Positions 6,739-15,672 of a DNA stretch of 23,088 bases are shown here, piece by piece. The DNA comes from Chara braunii. Taxonomy: Eukaryota > Streptophyta > Charophyceae > Charales > Characeae. The DNA lies in NCBI GenBank assembly GCA_003427395.1, contig BFEA01000152.1, positions 165,117 to 188,204 of the forward strand, in the 5' to 3' direction. Both the position numbers and the translations under genes were made by a program. Position 1 is the first letter of the stretch, and every line of letters begins with the position of its first letter. The notes below the pieces were generated by a model. The model was not told where the DNA came from. It worked only from the letters and a program-made list of their open reading frames with translations, and did not search any database.

Positions 6739-6770
<32 letters not shown>
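6714..6770. repeat. Compound (GT)n-(GA)n microsatellite
   Basis: A GT run with one GC interruption passes directly into a GA run. Open frames here encode Val-Cys and Arg-Glu repeats and are not genes. Confidence 0.9.
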
Positions 6771-6774
<4 letters not shown>

Positions 6775-7022
6775 GCACCATGCAGCATGTTCGCAGCCCA
6801 TCAGGGGTGTGTTTTATCCCCCTGAGACTTTCAATGTCATTGAAATTTCAATGTCGGTGGTCGTTGGGGAGGGTGGGCATTTTGAAGTTTCGGGGCGTTG
6901 CAAGGGGCGGGACCATGTGGGATCAGTAGCTGCCCATAGGAGGCGGAGGAGGCCGTGGTCCTTGAGTTGTGAACATTTCGAGTGGGTCCACTTTTCTCAA
7001 ATACCAAAGCACTTGGAATAGA

Positions 7023-7056
7023 ACATGTACACGTTGTATTCGAATACAACATGTAT
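7023..7056. repeat. Perfect 18-bp palindrome in a longer hairpin
   Basis: GTTGTATTCGAATACAAC (7033-7050) is a perfect palindrome. After one mismatch the flanks TGTACA and ATGTAT add about five more pairs. It could be a recombination relic, a binding site for a dimeric protein or the centre of an inverted duplication. Confidence 0.7.
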
Positions 7057-7227
7057 CTCAAGGGCATAAACGCAACCCTGACGGGCTGCAAGCTTATGGG
7101 GGTGCTTCGCAAATTATCCCCCAAAAAACACTATTGCGGGGGACTCGCCGTACATTTTTTCTCTTTTGAAATAAAAAGGGCGAAGGCCTTAGGGTATTAT
7201 CAACGGACTAACCAGCCCAGGTAATTC

Positions 7228-7341
7228 CAATCATGTGTCTAATCTGACACCAGCCCAGTTCCCCGCCCCCCCCTTCCTCCTCCCTCCTCCTCCTCTAACT
7301 CAAAAGCCTAGGGAAATTCAATCATGTGTCTAATCTGACAC
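7228..7341. repeat. Direct repeat of 23 bp, 91 bp apart
   Basis: CAATCATGTGTCTAATCTGA plus CAC occurs identically at 7228-7250 and 7319-7341. The intervening sequence is C- and CT-rich. This is either a local duplication or long target duplications around a small insertion. Confidence 0.7.
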
Positions 7342-8238
7342 TGGCAGTGGGCAATGCCAGCGCCAGTGGCCAGTCGCCATGCCTCCCTGATTCTTTTATT
7401 AAAAAAAAAACTGCACTATATTCTTATTTCAAATCTGTCATCATCTTTCAAATTCTTTCAATTCACCTTCACTACCTACCACTATTCCTAAGGTTGGAGG
7501 GAGACAAGAAAGCTATGTGCCTCCCTGATTACCCCTCCCCCTATGAATATCAGCAGAGACTGCTTTTTAATGCGAGTTGGGGGGACCTGGGGCCAAGGCC
7601 CCCTAGCATTGCTCCTGTATCCGGTAAAGGGGACCGCCCTATCGTGTGACACTCCTTGTCACCAACGATTGCCATGGATTGGAGGGCAAGGCCATTCTCT
7701 TCATTTTCACGACGTTGGCTTATTGAGGCAGGCGAGGTGAACTTGGTGCATCCCCATTGGCTGCACATGTTCACCTTCTTTTGTCGAAGGTGGTCTGTGA
7801 GTCCTCCTATTTGGGGCGGTGCAGATCAAGCTAGAGAAGGGGACCGCCAGTCCCGTTTCAGATACGGCGGTGATGAACCGAAAACAAAAAGGGAAATGGC
7901 AAAAACCCTGCGTATCACCAAATGGCCAAGGTCTGTTCAAGAAAGGAAAGCCTTCACCATCGGGCATCTATGCACTGCTCTCCAAAGGTGGAATTCGACA
8001 ATGAACCTTTCGCAATAACATGGAAAGATGCACTTCCATATGTTTTGTCTGTTGCGAATGTCGAGCTCAGTGCGGCTGGGCCCATTAATTCATACCCCAT
8101 ACCCGGTGACGACGGGGGCAGCTTCCTCGCCGTTATTATTATTGTTTATTTTTGTCTCCATGTGGAAGAACTGTAAGCGCGTTACACAGCTGGAATATTT
8201 GAATTACGTTTTTCCCTACAGAGAAAATAAGGTCACAA
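7342..8238. other. Intergenic, no supportable gene
   Basis: Short frames here do not resemble any family. Minor structure includes a hairpin at 7735-7776 (GGTGAAC arm mirrored by GTTCACC with TGCA in both arms) and an A10 run near 7400. Confidence 0.4.
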
Positions 8239-8710
8239 AATTGTGACTGAGGGTCTGCTCAGGAGAGGCCGCGAGCCTTCCAGCGCTAATCGGTAGTGCT
8301 AATCGATGCGCTATTTTCGCCTTAGCGACAGTGGCCTCAGGCCGGGTTAGCACCCAGGTAGCCCTACCCGAAGCCTCAAGGCCCAAGGGGTGCGGCAGTT
8401 GACGCTGGAAGCGTTCTAAGTTAGCGTATTCGGTTGTAGTGGTCGCAACGGCTTACCACAGTATTACCACCTCGATAGGAATTGCGGGCATCCATCGCCG
8501 TCCTGCTCGGTAACTTTCGAGCAACCCCTCCACTGAGGGGGAGTGGAGAAGGTAAACCGGCCCGACATAGGAGTTGTATCTCGTCGTATTCGTTGTGTTG
8601 AATGCGTATTGCGTATATCAGTGAGTTCGGTGAGTACGGGCATACGCCTTTGGGCGGCCGCCTTCAACTGTTCGACTCTCAAAGGGTGACCGAAATACTA
8701 TGCAGATGCA
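8239..8710. other. Upstream flank of the tandem array, probably LINE 5' leader
   Basis: There is no coding signal. GCTAATCG occurs twice near 8287 and 8299. The segment joins smoothly into the tandem array and may hold the true 5' end of the LINE, but no boundary or duplication was found. Confidence 0.3.
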
Positions 8711-9335
8711 AGCAAGTGTTACTGAGGGAAGTTAAGTGGTTGATCTATCCCCGTATCGTCCATCTGGTAGGAAGCGAGCGGAGTAGAAGATTGGAAAAAG
8801 GCGGAAGAGGAGTAAGATGTAATATAGTGGTTGAGAGTGTAAAGCAGGTAGAGGTGTTATTCACTGAGAGAAGTAAAGTGGATGATCTACTCGTGCATCG
8901 CCCATCTGATAGGAAGCGAGCAACGTAAAAGAATGGAAGAAAGGAGGAAGAGGAGTAAGATGCATCACATCGGTCGAGCGTGTAAAGCAGGTAGAAGTAT
9001 GAGAAACGTAAGCAAAACTCACTGGGAGAAGTAAAGTGGTCGATCAACCCACGCATCGCTCATCTGGCAGAAAGCGAGCGGAGAGAAGAACGAAAGAAAG
9101 GTGGAAGAAGAGAAGGAAGCAATACAACGGTCGAGCGTGCATAGTAGGTAGAAGGGTGAGAAATGCAAGCAAGATTCACTGAGAGAAGCAAAGGGATCAA
9201 TCTACCCACGCATCGCCCATTTGGCAGGAAGCGAACGAAGCAGAAGAACGTAAGAAAGGTGAAAGAGGAGTAAGCTGCAATACGGTGGTCGAGCGTCTGA
9301 AGCAGGCAAAAGCATGTGAAGTAAGTAACAGAAAC
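8711..9335 (+). repeat. Tandem array of four units, about 157 bp each (LINE 5' UTR monomers?)
   Basis: The anchor ACTGRGRGAAG recurs at 8721, 8863, 9021 and 9178, giving spacings of 142, 158 and 157. Each unit continues with GATC(A/T)A or GATGATC, GCATCG or GTATCG, CATCTGG-like sequence, AGGAAGCGAGCG, a purine-rich GAAAG-GGAAGAGGAGTAAG block, GGTCGAGCGTG and AGCAGGTAGAAG. The array ends about 120 bp before the start of the LINE ORF1. Tandem promoter monomers directly upstream of ORF1 are known from rodent L1, and the same arrangement is inferred here. Confidence 0.7.
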
Positions 9336-10392
9336 ACGCTTAACTCTCACGTGAGTTGTGGCTTTAAAGGGCGTAAGAGGAGAGTTTAAGGAATAGGATA
9401 AGGGAGGCATCTTCAGATTGCGGGCCGACGTTCAACGAATAGGAGCAAGGAAATGGCATCGGGAGGAGGGGGAGAGGGTTGTGGCAGTAAGAGAGAAGAT
9501 CGCTTTCCTTCAGGGCAGGGGGAAATCCCCATCTCTGAGGAGGATCGGGTGAGATTCCTGATAGCGAAGTGCTATGAGGAAGGGATCTTCCCCGAACGAT
9601 TGAAACAGGGGAAATTTGTGTACGAGAACGGAATTCACATTTTTGTAGTAGACAAGCAGGTTGGGGAACTCACGACCGGATGGCTCAAGTAACAAACGGT
9701 AACGGTGATTTTCCAAGGTGAAGCACGATCCCTGCCCTTGAAAGTAAGAGAGGGTCTGATACGGGCATACGAAAATGGTTGGACGCGTGCACAAACCTTC
9801 GCCTTACCAATCAAGAGAGGTAAGAGTTCATTGGGAAGGTCCTAACGTCATGTCCTACGTGGCCATGACAAGGGAGATCGCCCATTGGATGATCAACAAG
9901 GGGGAAGATTCGGTCATCATCAGGGGGTCACGTACAAGATGTTGTTCAAACCCTGGATGACTAAACTAGAATTGGAGGAGAGAAGGAGATTGGAGGATGT
10001 GTCTAAGTTTTGGGTTATGGCAATTCAGGTCGCGCTGAGAGGGATGTTTCCAAATAGCGGATGCAATCGAACAGTGCACGGGAAAAATCATCAATTCCAT
10101 TCCGCCACAACCGGATCCGACTCATCCTAAATTGATGAACATGAAATTCAAATAAGCCCCGAAAGTGGAGGGAGCGTTCGTTCCTATGTTACCGCTGAGA
10201 CTGGATGATGGAGAGGACGTGAACATGGAGATCGCTTGTAAGCACACCCCTTGGTGTGACAGATGCAGATGGTGGAATCATACAGCTACGAACGACTGCC
10301 CTAAACTTGTTCAACAATAAGCTGGACAGGAGTAGGTAGCAGCGACGGAAGATAACTTCTCTCAGCGGAACAAACAGGAACTTCCTGCCAGT

Positions 10393-10734
10393 ATGTTGGG
10401 CGGAATTCGTGACACCGCTAGAGATCCGACATCAGAGATTCTACAGCAGACAGTAGCGGAGTCATCCATTCAGGCCACATCTAGGATTCAACAACATCAA
10501 GGATTAGGTGCACTCTCACAGGGAGGTAGGACACAACCGCAACAACAACGGATACGTCAACCTCAACTTCAGCCACAAGCAGGGCTGGCGCCGTACTCAT
10601 ATCAAGGTGTAGGCATGCAGTTCCAGGCTCGGCAGGAGGGCATCTCTGGTCGGGGAAGGTTGCAGGTTGGAACTCCCCGAACAGGATTTGTGTCATTCAA
10701 CCCTAGTTTATCATCAAGGAGGTTATACGGGTAA
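10393..10734 (+). CDS. LINE ORF1 Gln-rich linker fragment
   Basis: This open segment of 113 residues is rich in Gln, Pro and Gly (for example LSQGGRTQPQQQRIRQPQLQ). It lies between the ORF1 zinc knuckle and the nested insertion, and is probably a disordered RNA-binding linker. It ends at a TAA, but the +1 frame continues with similar composition toward the insertion, which points to a frameshift near 10730. It is not an independent gene. Confidence 0.4.
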   Translation: MLGGIRDTARDPTSEILQQTVAESSIQATSRIQQHQGLGALSQGGRTQPQQQRIRQPQLQPQAGLAPYSYQGVGMQFQARQEGISGRGRLQVGTPRTGFVSFNPSLSSRRLYG

Positions 10735-10796
10735 TCCAGGAGTACCTCGTACTCCGGGAGCCTAGAATACGATGGAGGAACAACCATGGCAAACCT

Positions 10797-11138
10797 ACGT
10801 GGCACCGTGTTCGCCTTCGGAGGGGAACGCGAACAAGCGCCCAAACCCCTCCGAACGCGAACATAAAAATTATTAGAGAAAAAAAAAAAAGTTCTCAGAA
10901 AAATCTTTAAAAAAAAAAAATGTTTTGTAAAATAACGATACAATCAACTTTTGCCTTGGAGTCATGTTCAAATTCATAGCCAGTCATGAGTTAAAAATCA
11001 AGACCCGAAAAAATATATATATCGTCACAACGGAAAAAAATTATGTTCGCCCGCACATGTCGCAAGCTGTTCGCGCGAACGCGCGAACACGTTCGTGCGG
11101 ACATGAAGGGGTGCGAACATGTTCGCCGTGCTACGCAG
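10797..11138. mobile_element. 342-bp MITE-like insertion in LINE ORF1
   Basis: TGGCAAAC (extendable to TGGCAAACCT) occurs at 10787-10796 and again at 11139-11148, flanking the insert like a target-site duplication of 8-10 bp. The ends are imperfect inverted repeats: CTACGTGGCACC on the left against CTGCGTAGCACG on the minus strand at the right. GTTCGC motifs are concentrated near both ends and there is an AT-rich centre with A12 runs. Removing the insert joins ...QPW-QTSILAAARIV... in one frame, confirming it is secondary to the LINE. The 8-bp duplication suggests a hAT-type element, but the termini are not typical. Confidence 0.7.
10815..10855. repeat. Stem-loop inside the ORF1 insertion
   Basis: TTCGGAGGGG near the left end pairs with CCCCTCCGAA about 20 bp later, giving a 10-bp perfect stem within the subterminal region of the MITE-like insertion. 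Confidence 0.65.
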
Positions 11139-11903
11139 TGGCAAACCTCTATACTTGCGGCCGCAAGAATAGTCTCCACAGAGTTGATGGGACAGCAGAT
11201 AGCAGCACACCAAAGTTCTCACATGCCTACACCAATACAGGGTCTAATAGAGGTACACGATTTGGTGGTAGCTCGAGACAGAGCTCTAGTGGCAGAGGAG
11301 CAGGGTGTGGGTCTTGAGCATCAACAGCAGGAAAGGACACCCCGGGGAGATGGGATTCGTAGAATGGAAGGGAGAGAACTGGTCACATACACAGGCGGGG
11401 ATGAGGCAAACGAACAGTTTGGCCAAGCAGGCCAAAGTCGGTCGGACGAAACCAGAAGAGCAGACGAGGTGAATGAGGAACAATCTCCTCGTGACATTTA
11501 TGAAGGAGTGCTCACTAGATCTGATGAAGACCAGCAGATGCTGGATCATATGATTCTCCCTCTGGTATGCACACTCCAAGGGCATGAGATTTTCGTACTG
11601 GGGTTCGTGCCAGCAAGTCACATCCTAGAGATTCCGTTGGCACATTTCGTGATGATGAAGGTGCGGCAGTTATTTGCAGAGCGCTTTATTTTTCGCCTGT
11701 TTTTGGAGGATGCCTCAGCGCGCTTGACGGTCGATCTGCCGGAAAGTGGTAAGGCGAGGTACTCGATCCCGCTGGTGGATGCAAGGTTATCTCAAAAAAC
11801 TTGGAACAACATTGGAAATGTGAGACTGGTGGGAATTTCGCTGCGCCTTCTGCTCTCAGATTCGAATGGGGAAGTGAACCGCATCTCCATATATAGAGTC
11901 TAG
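11139..11903 (+). CDS. LINE ORF1 C-terminal part, unrecognised domain
   Basis: An uninterrupted frame of about 255 residues follows the nested insertion. The upstream continuation of this frame to 11043 lies inside the insertion and is not LINE sequence. The first half is acidic and Gln/Glu-rich (EEQGVGLEHQQQERTP). The second half is compact and hydrophobic (ILPLVCTLQGHEIFVLGFVP, then IFRLFLEDASARLTVDLPES) and looks like a folded beta-rich domain. I do not recognise the family. The frame stops at TAG 11901-11903, but similar coding potential continues in frame (HDGKHPPPAEWQKRRNLNSA) to 12065, so the TAG is probably a late mutation. Confidence 0.55.
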   Translation, partial: WQTSILAAARIVSTELMGQQIAAHQSSHMPTPIQGLIEVHDLVVARDRALVAEEQGVGLEHQQQERTPRGDGIRRMEGRELVTYTGGDEANEQFGQAGQSRSDETRRADEVNEEQSPRDIYEGVLTRSDEDQQMLDHMILPLVCTLQGHEIFVLGFVPASHILEIPLAHFVMMKVRQLFAERFIFRLFLEDASARLTVDLPESGKARYSIPLVDARLSQKTWNNIGNVRLVGISLRLLLSDSNGEVNRISIYRV

Positions 11904-12346
11904 CATGACGGCAAGCATCCTCCTCCGGCTGAATGGCAGAAAAGAAGAAATTTGAATTCGGCCTATTTCGCAGAAGTCTTGAGCAACAGATGGCCATATG
12001 CGTTTGCGCTCCCCGAGTATATCCAAGCTACGGCCCATCAACAGCAGGTTGATGGGGAAAATTAAAATAGCCACCCGAAACGTTAAGGGGCTAGGGGACC
12101 CCGGGGGCAGACAGAAAGGAAGAAAAGTTCAAAGAGTGGGTACATAAGCAAAAAGTGGACATTTTACTGATCCAAAAGTCGAAGCTATCAATCAAAAAGT
12201 TGGGTCGGCTGAAAGATTGGTGGGTCGGACCTCAACTGTGGTCTCCTGCGTAGGGCAGTCGGGCTGGTGTTGCACTTTTGTTTCACAATAGGCTAGGGGC
12301 AGTACTGTTGAAGTCGGACTGCGACCTATGAGGCCGATGGTGTTGG

Positions 12347-13543
12347 GTGAAAATGTTAGTAGAAGAGGAGGAACGAGTATTTGGCACAGTCTATGCTCCT
12401 AATGACCCACTGGACAAAATTGAATTCATTGAGATGCTGTCAAGAGAGATGTTGAAGGCAGAACATTTAATAGTGGGGGGAGACTGGAATATGATATGCA
12501 CCCCGGGCCTGGATTCAGAGAAGGAAGAGGGGGTTCAGAGAGATAGGCGGACTGTCTTACTGTGGATGAAAAAGTGGGGGTTGCCAGACGTCTACAGAGA
12601 AATCAATCCATTTAATCATGGCTTCACATGGTTTGGAAGGTCCCCACATACAACAGGGGTAAAGAGACGCCTGTACTTTTTTCTGGTAACGGAGGAAGTG
12701 GCAGCAAAGGTGCACACAGTTCAAGAGACAAACGCGTCGATGTCTGATCACAAGCTAGTTGTGATGACAGTAAGCTTGGGAGTATCAAGCGGAAGAGGCC
12801 CAAGATGCTTTAGACTCAACGCATCCCTCCTGGAGGACGAAGGAATCTTAAATTGGATAAACAACTTTTGGAGAGAGTGGGAGAAAACCAAAGGGGACTT
12901 GGACTCGAGAGCGGAGTGGATGGATGCAGGGATCCAAATTTCGTCCAACAAATTAGAGGTCTTTTCAATGATCGCAACATTTCTCAGAAACAAGGAAGAG
13001 GCGGAGTGCAGGAAACAAGTAGATGAGGCGGAGAGTCGGATGGCTGCTCACCCGATTTCGGAGCTGGCCTGGGCAGAAGAGAGAGCAAGCAGACTGCAGA
13101 GTTGGGAACAACTACAACAGGAGAAACACGGACGTTGGGAACAGGTGCTGGCAAAAAAGAAGATCGTCACAGGTGACCACCTCTGCAAAGAAACCTTCCA
13201 AAGGCTTCTACCAAGAAGGAAAACGGCCCGGATGAAGGAACTGACCCATCCTCACCTCATAGCATTGCCTCCAACGACGACCAACGAGGATTTGTGCGAG
13301 TATGCACAGGCTTTCTTCCAAGAGATTCTAACCTCTCGATCCAGGTTAATGGACCCAGAGACCGATCTCTCAAATCACTCGGAAGTATGGAATACGTTGG
13401 GAGTAGCTCTAACTGTGGAAGCCAGACAAACGCTTGACAAAGCAGTGACGGCGGAGAAACTAACTCAATCTCTGGCTACGGTAGCAAGAGGAAAGGCGCC
13501 AGACGACGATGGGCTGGCAATGAAATTCTACAAGGCAGTCTGA
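12347..13543 (+). CDS. LINE ORF2 segment: endonuclease C-terminal half and linker
   Basis: The frame opens at GTG 12347, with the likely in-frame ATG at 12353, and encodes about 398 residues. Endonuclease landmarks are GTVYAPND, GGDWN (about 12478), FTWFG, RRLYFFLV (about 12668) and SDHKLV (about 12745). The SDH and GDWN motifs are intact. The position expected to be Asp in RLDFFL is Tyr, and upstream at about 12174 the expected QETKL reads QKSKL, losing the catalytic Glu. The remainder is a helical linker into the reverse transcriptase (ARGKAPDDDGLAMKFYKAV). It ends at TGA 13541, where Trp is expected (FYKAVW), and the same frame simply continues afterwards. It is not a separate gene. Confidence 0.75.
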   Translation: MKMLVEEEERVFGTVYAPNDPLDKIEFIEMLSREMLKAEHLIVGGDWNMICTPGLDSEKEEGVQRDRRTVLLWMKKWGLPDVYREINPFNHGFTWFGRSPHTTGVKRRLYFFLVTEEVAAKVHTVQETNASMSDHKLVVMTVSLGVSSGRGPRCFRLNASLLEDEGILNWINNFWREWEKTKGDLDSRAEWMDAGIQISSNKLEVFSMIATFLRNKEEAECRKQVDEAESRMAAHPISELAWAEERASRLQSWEQLQQEKHGRWEQVLAKKKIVTGDHLCKETFQRLLPRRKTARMKELTHPHLIALPPTTTNEDLCEYAQAFFQEILTSRSRLMDPETDLSNHSEVWNTLGVALTVEARQTLDKAVTAEKLTQSLATVARGKAPDDDGLAMKFYKAV

Positions 13544-13546
13544 GAC

Positions 13547-13906
13547 GTGCTGGTTGAGGAGCTGGTGGAACTGTACAACGAGGTCTTAAACAGGGAGAGG
13601 TTAGGCCCGACCATAACACGAGGTATTATCACGCTGTTGTACAAGAAAGGGGACCACAGTGACATAAAGAATTGGAGGGCGATCTCATTGTTGAACTTCT
13701 CTTACAAGCTGCTCGCCAAGACAATGGCCAACAGACTTGCTTTACACTTCTCAGGGCTTGTCGAGCTGGACCAGGGAGCATTCGTGAAAGGGCGAGCCAT
13801 TTCTTATAACTTGGCCACCGCGATAGAGGCGTTGGAGGTCATCGACAATAACAATGCAAATGTGGTTGTTCTCATGCTCGACATGGAGAAGCCTATGACA
13901 GGGTAA
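13547..13906 (+). CDS. LINE ORF2 segment: reverse transcriptase fingers/palm start
   Basis: This continues the preceding frame after the TGA. It contains ITLLYKKGDHSDIKNWRAIS, LLNFSYKLLAKTMANRL, DQGAFVKGR and motif A, VVLMLDMEK, which carries the first catalytic Asp. The expected EKAYDRVNWAF is broken by a one-base deletion, giving EKPMTG and then TAA. The next frame resumes exactly with VNWAFVLMML. It is part of a pseudogene. Confidence 0.75.
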   Translation: MLVEELVELYNEVLNRERLGPTITRGIITLLYKKGDHSDIKNWRAISLLNFSYKLLAKTMANRLALHFSGLVELDQGAFVKGRAISYNLATAIEALEVIDNNNANVVVLMLDMEKPMTG

Positions 13907-13923
13907 ACTGGGCCTTCGTCCTT

Positions 13924-14808
13924 ATGATGCTGAAAAAGATGAACTTTGGGAACAACTTCTGCAATGGAGTTAAAACGCTCTATTTACACTCCACGGCAGT
14001 AGTCCAGGTCAACCGATGGCACAACAAGGAATTCTGTTTAACACGCTCATTACGACAGGGGTGCTCATTGACCCCCCTGTTGTTTGTATTGCAGCTGGGG
14101 GTGCTTCTCAACGATATCAGAAAGCACCCTCTACTAGTGGGTCTGAGACTGCGAAGAGGTAGGGAGTGTAGAGTAAAGGCGCTGGCAGACGATCTGCTTG
14201 CCTTGTCTGCGAATGAGAAGGTGTCCCTGGATGCGTTGAAGGGCTGGCTGCATCAGTATGCGGAACTGTCAGAAGCGGCAGTTAACTGGAACAAATCCAT
14301 CTACTACCTTCCCCCGGAATACCAACTCGGCGTGGAATGGGGTATGCGAAGAGTTCAAGAGAGAGAAGAGGAAAGGTACTTAGGGGAACAGTTGGCACTC
14401 GAAGACTGTACGGACTCCCAAACTATCATTCTACAGGAGAAAGTTTCCTCAAGAATACGCAGTTGGGGTCCGGCTTCTCATCTGTCGTTGATTGGAAGAG
14501 TCCTAGCCGTCACGGTGTCGACATTCTCTATGCTGTGGTATGTAGCAAAGGTCAGAAGATTAGCGAAACCACTGGTAAAAAGTGTGAAAACAGCGGCTCG
14601 GCGTATTTGGATACCAGGATCAGGGGAAGATGAGGGCTACATCGCCAAGGTAGCCTGGGACACGCTCTGTGCTCCAAAAAGTCAAGGTGGGCTAGCTCTG
14701 CTAGACCCAGACACACGGAATCTGAAGCTCCTATCTATGGGTCCTGGAAGTGGCAACTGCAGACCAGCAAGCAGACTGGTGCATCCTGGCGGAGGAGCTG
14801 TTGCGTGA
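13924..14808 (+). CDS. LINE ORF2 segment: reverse transcriptase palm and thumb
   Basis: After the frame change the segment reads MMLKKMNFGNNFCNGVKTLY. Motif B is TRSLRQGCSLTPLLFVLQLG and motif C is ALADDLLAL (14182-14208), with both catalytic Asp residues intact. SEAAVNWNKSIYY and RIRSWGPASHLSLIGRVLAV are typical of the LINE thumb and following region. The frame fades after RNLKLLS near 14735, where coding moves to the frame of the next segment. It is part of a pseudogene. Confidence 0.75.
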   Translation: MMLKKMNFGNNFCNGVKTLYLHSTAVVQVNRWHNKEFCLTRSLRQGCSLTPLLFVLQLGVLLNDIRKHPLLVGLRLRRGRECRVKALADDLLALSANEKVSLDALKGWLHQYAELSEAAVNWNKSIYYLPPEYQLGVEWGMRRVQEREEERYLGEQLALEDCTDSQTIILQEKVSSRIRSWGPASHLSLIGRVLAVTVSTFSMLWYVAKVRRLAKPLVKSVKTAARRIWIPGSGEDEGYIAKVAWDTLCAPKSQGGLALLDPDTRNLKLLSMGPGSGNCRPASRLVHPGGGAVA

Positions 14809-15454
14809 ACAATGGAGCCTCTCATGCCCAGAAGATGTGTGGGTGGCAATTATGATACAAGCGTTCCTATGCAAGAACTCCAAGTCTAAGTTCTGGAAAT
14901 ATATCCTGCAGGCATGGCAGCGATGCAAGCCCAATAGAACAGTCCTCCCAACCGACAGGGCAGAGGTCCTCAAGCAACACTTATTTGAGAATCCGCTGAT
15001 CCGAGGACCCGATGAAGAGCCGTTTAGTGCCAATAACAGGCTAGGTTCTTTCGGTATGAAGTGGATTCAGAGAGGGGTCTCAAAGGTGGGTGATCTCTGG
15101 GATGAGTCCACGGGCCAGTGGAAGTCAGAGGAGAGGTTGAGAGAGGCGCTGGGGCTGTTAGTAGCACAAAAGAAAAGAAGACTGGACCTGATCGATGCCA
15201 TTCCACCAAACCGGTGTGAACTGTTATGCGACAACCAGCCCCCTTCTTTGGGCAGTTGGTACAGACGACAAGAGGAGTACTCATCAGAGCAGGCAGAAGA
15301 GTTCTTGAGATTGGAGCACTGGGACGAGGATGTCCCAGGGAAATGCACCCTCACCGTGCCTCATGGTCTTTCCAAAGAAATATTCAGGGATGTCCAAAAC
15401 TCAGACAGACCGGGGAAACCACCAACTATGGACTCAGGAATCTCGGGGCCATAA
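14750..15454 (+). CDS. LINE ORF2 segment: C-terminal connecting region
   Basis: This continues ORF2 after a one-base frame change near 14735 (in-frame start of similarity LWVLEVATADQQADWCILAE). It encodes about 234 residues rich in Trp, Glu and Arg, including DVWVAIMIQAFLCKNSKSKF and GSFGMKWIQRGVSKVGDLWD, typical of the stretch between reverse transcriptase and zf-RVT in plant LINEs. The similarity trails through several frames from 15455 to 15672 (for example NLPPIHRVETILTN just before the A29 tract). It is not an independent gene. Confidence 0.65.
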   Translation: MATADQQADWCILAEELLREQWSLSCPEDVWVAIMIQAFLCKNSKSKFWKYILQAWQRCKPNRTVLPTDRAEVLKQHLFENPLIRGPDEEPFSANNRLGSFGMKWIQRGVSKVGDLWDESTGQWKSEERLREALGLLVAQKKRRLDLIDAIPPNRCELLCDNQPPSLGSWYRRQEEYSSEQAEEFLRLEHWDEDVPGKCTLTVPHGLSKEIFRDVQNSDRPGKPPTMDSGISGP

Positions 15455-15672
15455 GGGTGGAATGCCTAACACAGAGAGAGAGTGGGGGGGTAAGTGGGTG
15501 GAGGCTGAGAGATAATGGGGCCCTGTAGGAGAAGCTGCGTATCGATCGGGCTGCATGGAGAGAAGGTTAACAGAGACCCTAATTTTCAGACCACTTGCCA
15601 TGCCATTTATATGAGAACCCAAGGGTCAAACTTGCCACCAATTCATAGAGTGGAGACCATACTAACTAACTG

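Larger units (their letters stand above)
9453..12065 (+). pseudogene. LINE ORF1 (nucleic-acid-binding protein), broken
   Basis: ORF1 proteins coat LINE RNA and act as chaperones. The ATG at 9453 opens MASGGGGEG. The coding signal then passes through several frames: a stop at 9690 followed by continued coding in the same frame, a frame change near 9810, and the segment TYKMLFKPWMTKLELEERRR at about 9930. That segment resembles the N-terminal domain of plant LINE ORF1 proteins (DUF4283-like, judged by eye). A CCHC knuckle, CDRCRWWNHTATNDC, lies at about 10257-10301, with five rather than four residues before the last Cys. A Gln-rich region follows (10480-10600), then a 342-bp insertion (10797-11138), then the C-terminal domain. 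After the TAG at 11901 the same frame continues with plausible protein to a TAA at 12063, so ORF1 probably ended there, overlapping the ORF2 start by 14 nt. Confidence 0.65.

Noticed and set aside
6349-6801. 150-codon minus-strand open frame
   Set aside because: It translates the GT/GA microsatellite and MITE sequence; Ser-Leu and His-Thr repeats only.
11518-11545. CTGATGA as a second hammerhead core
   Set aside because: No following stem II and GAAA; it is ordinary ORF1 coding sequence.
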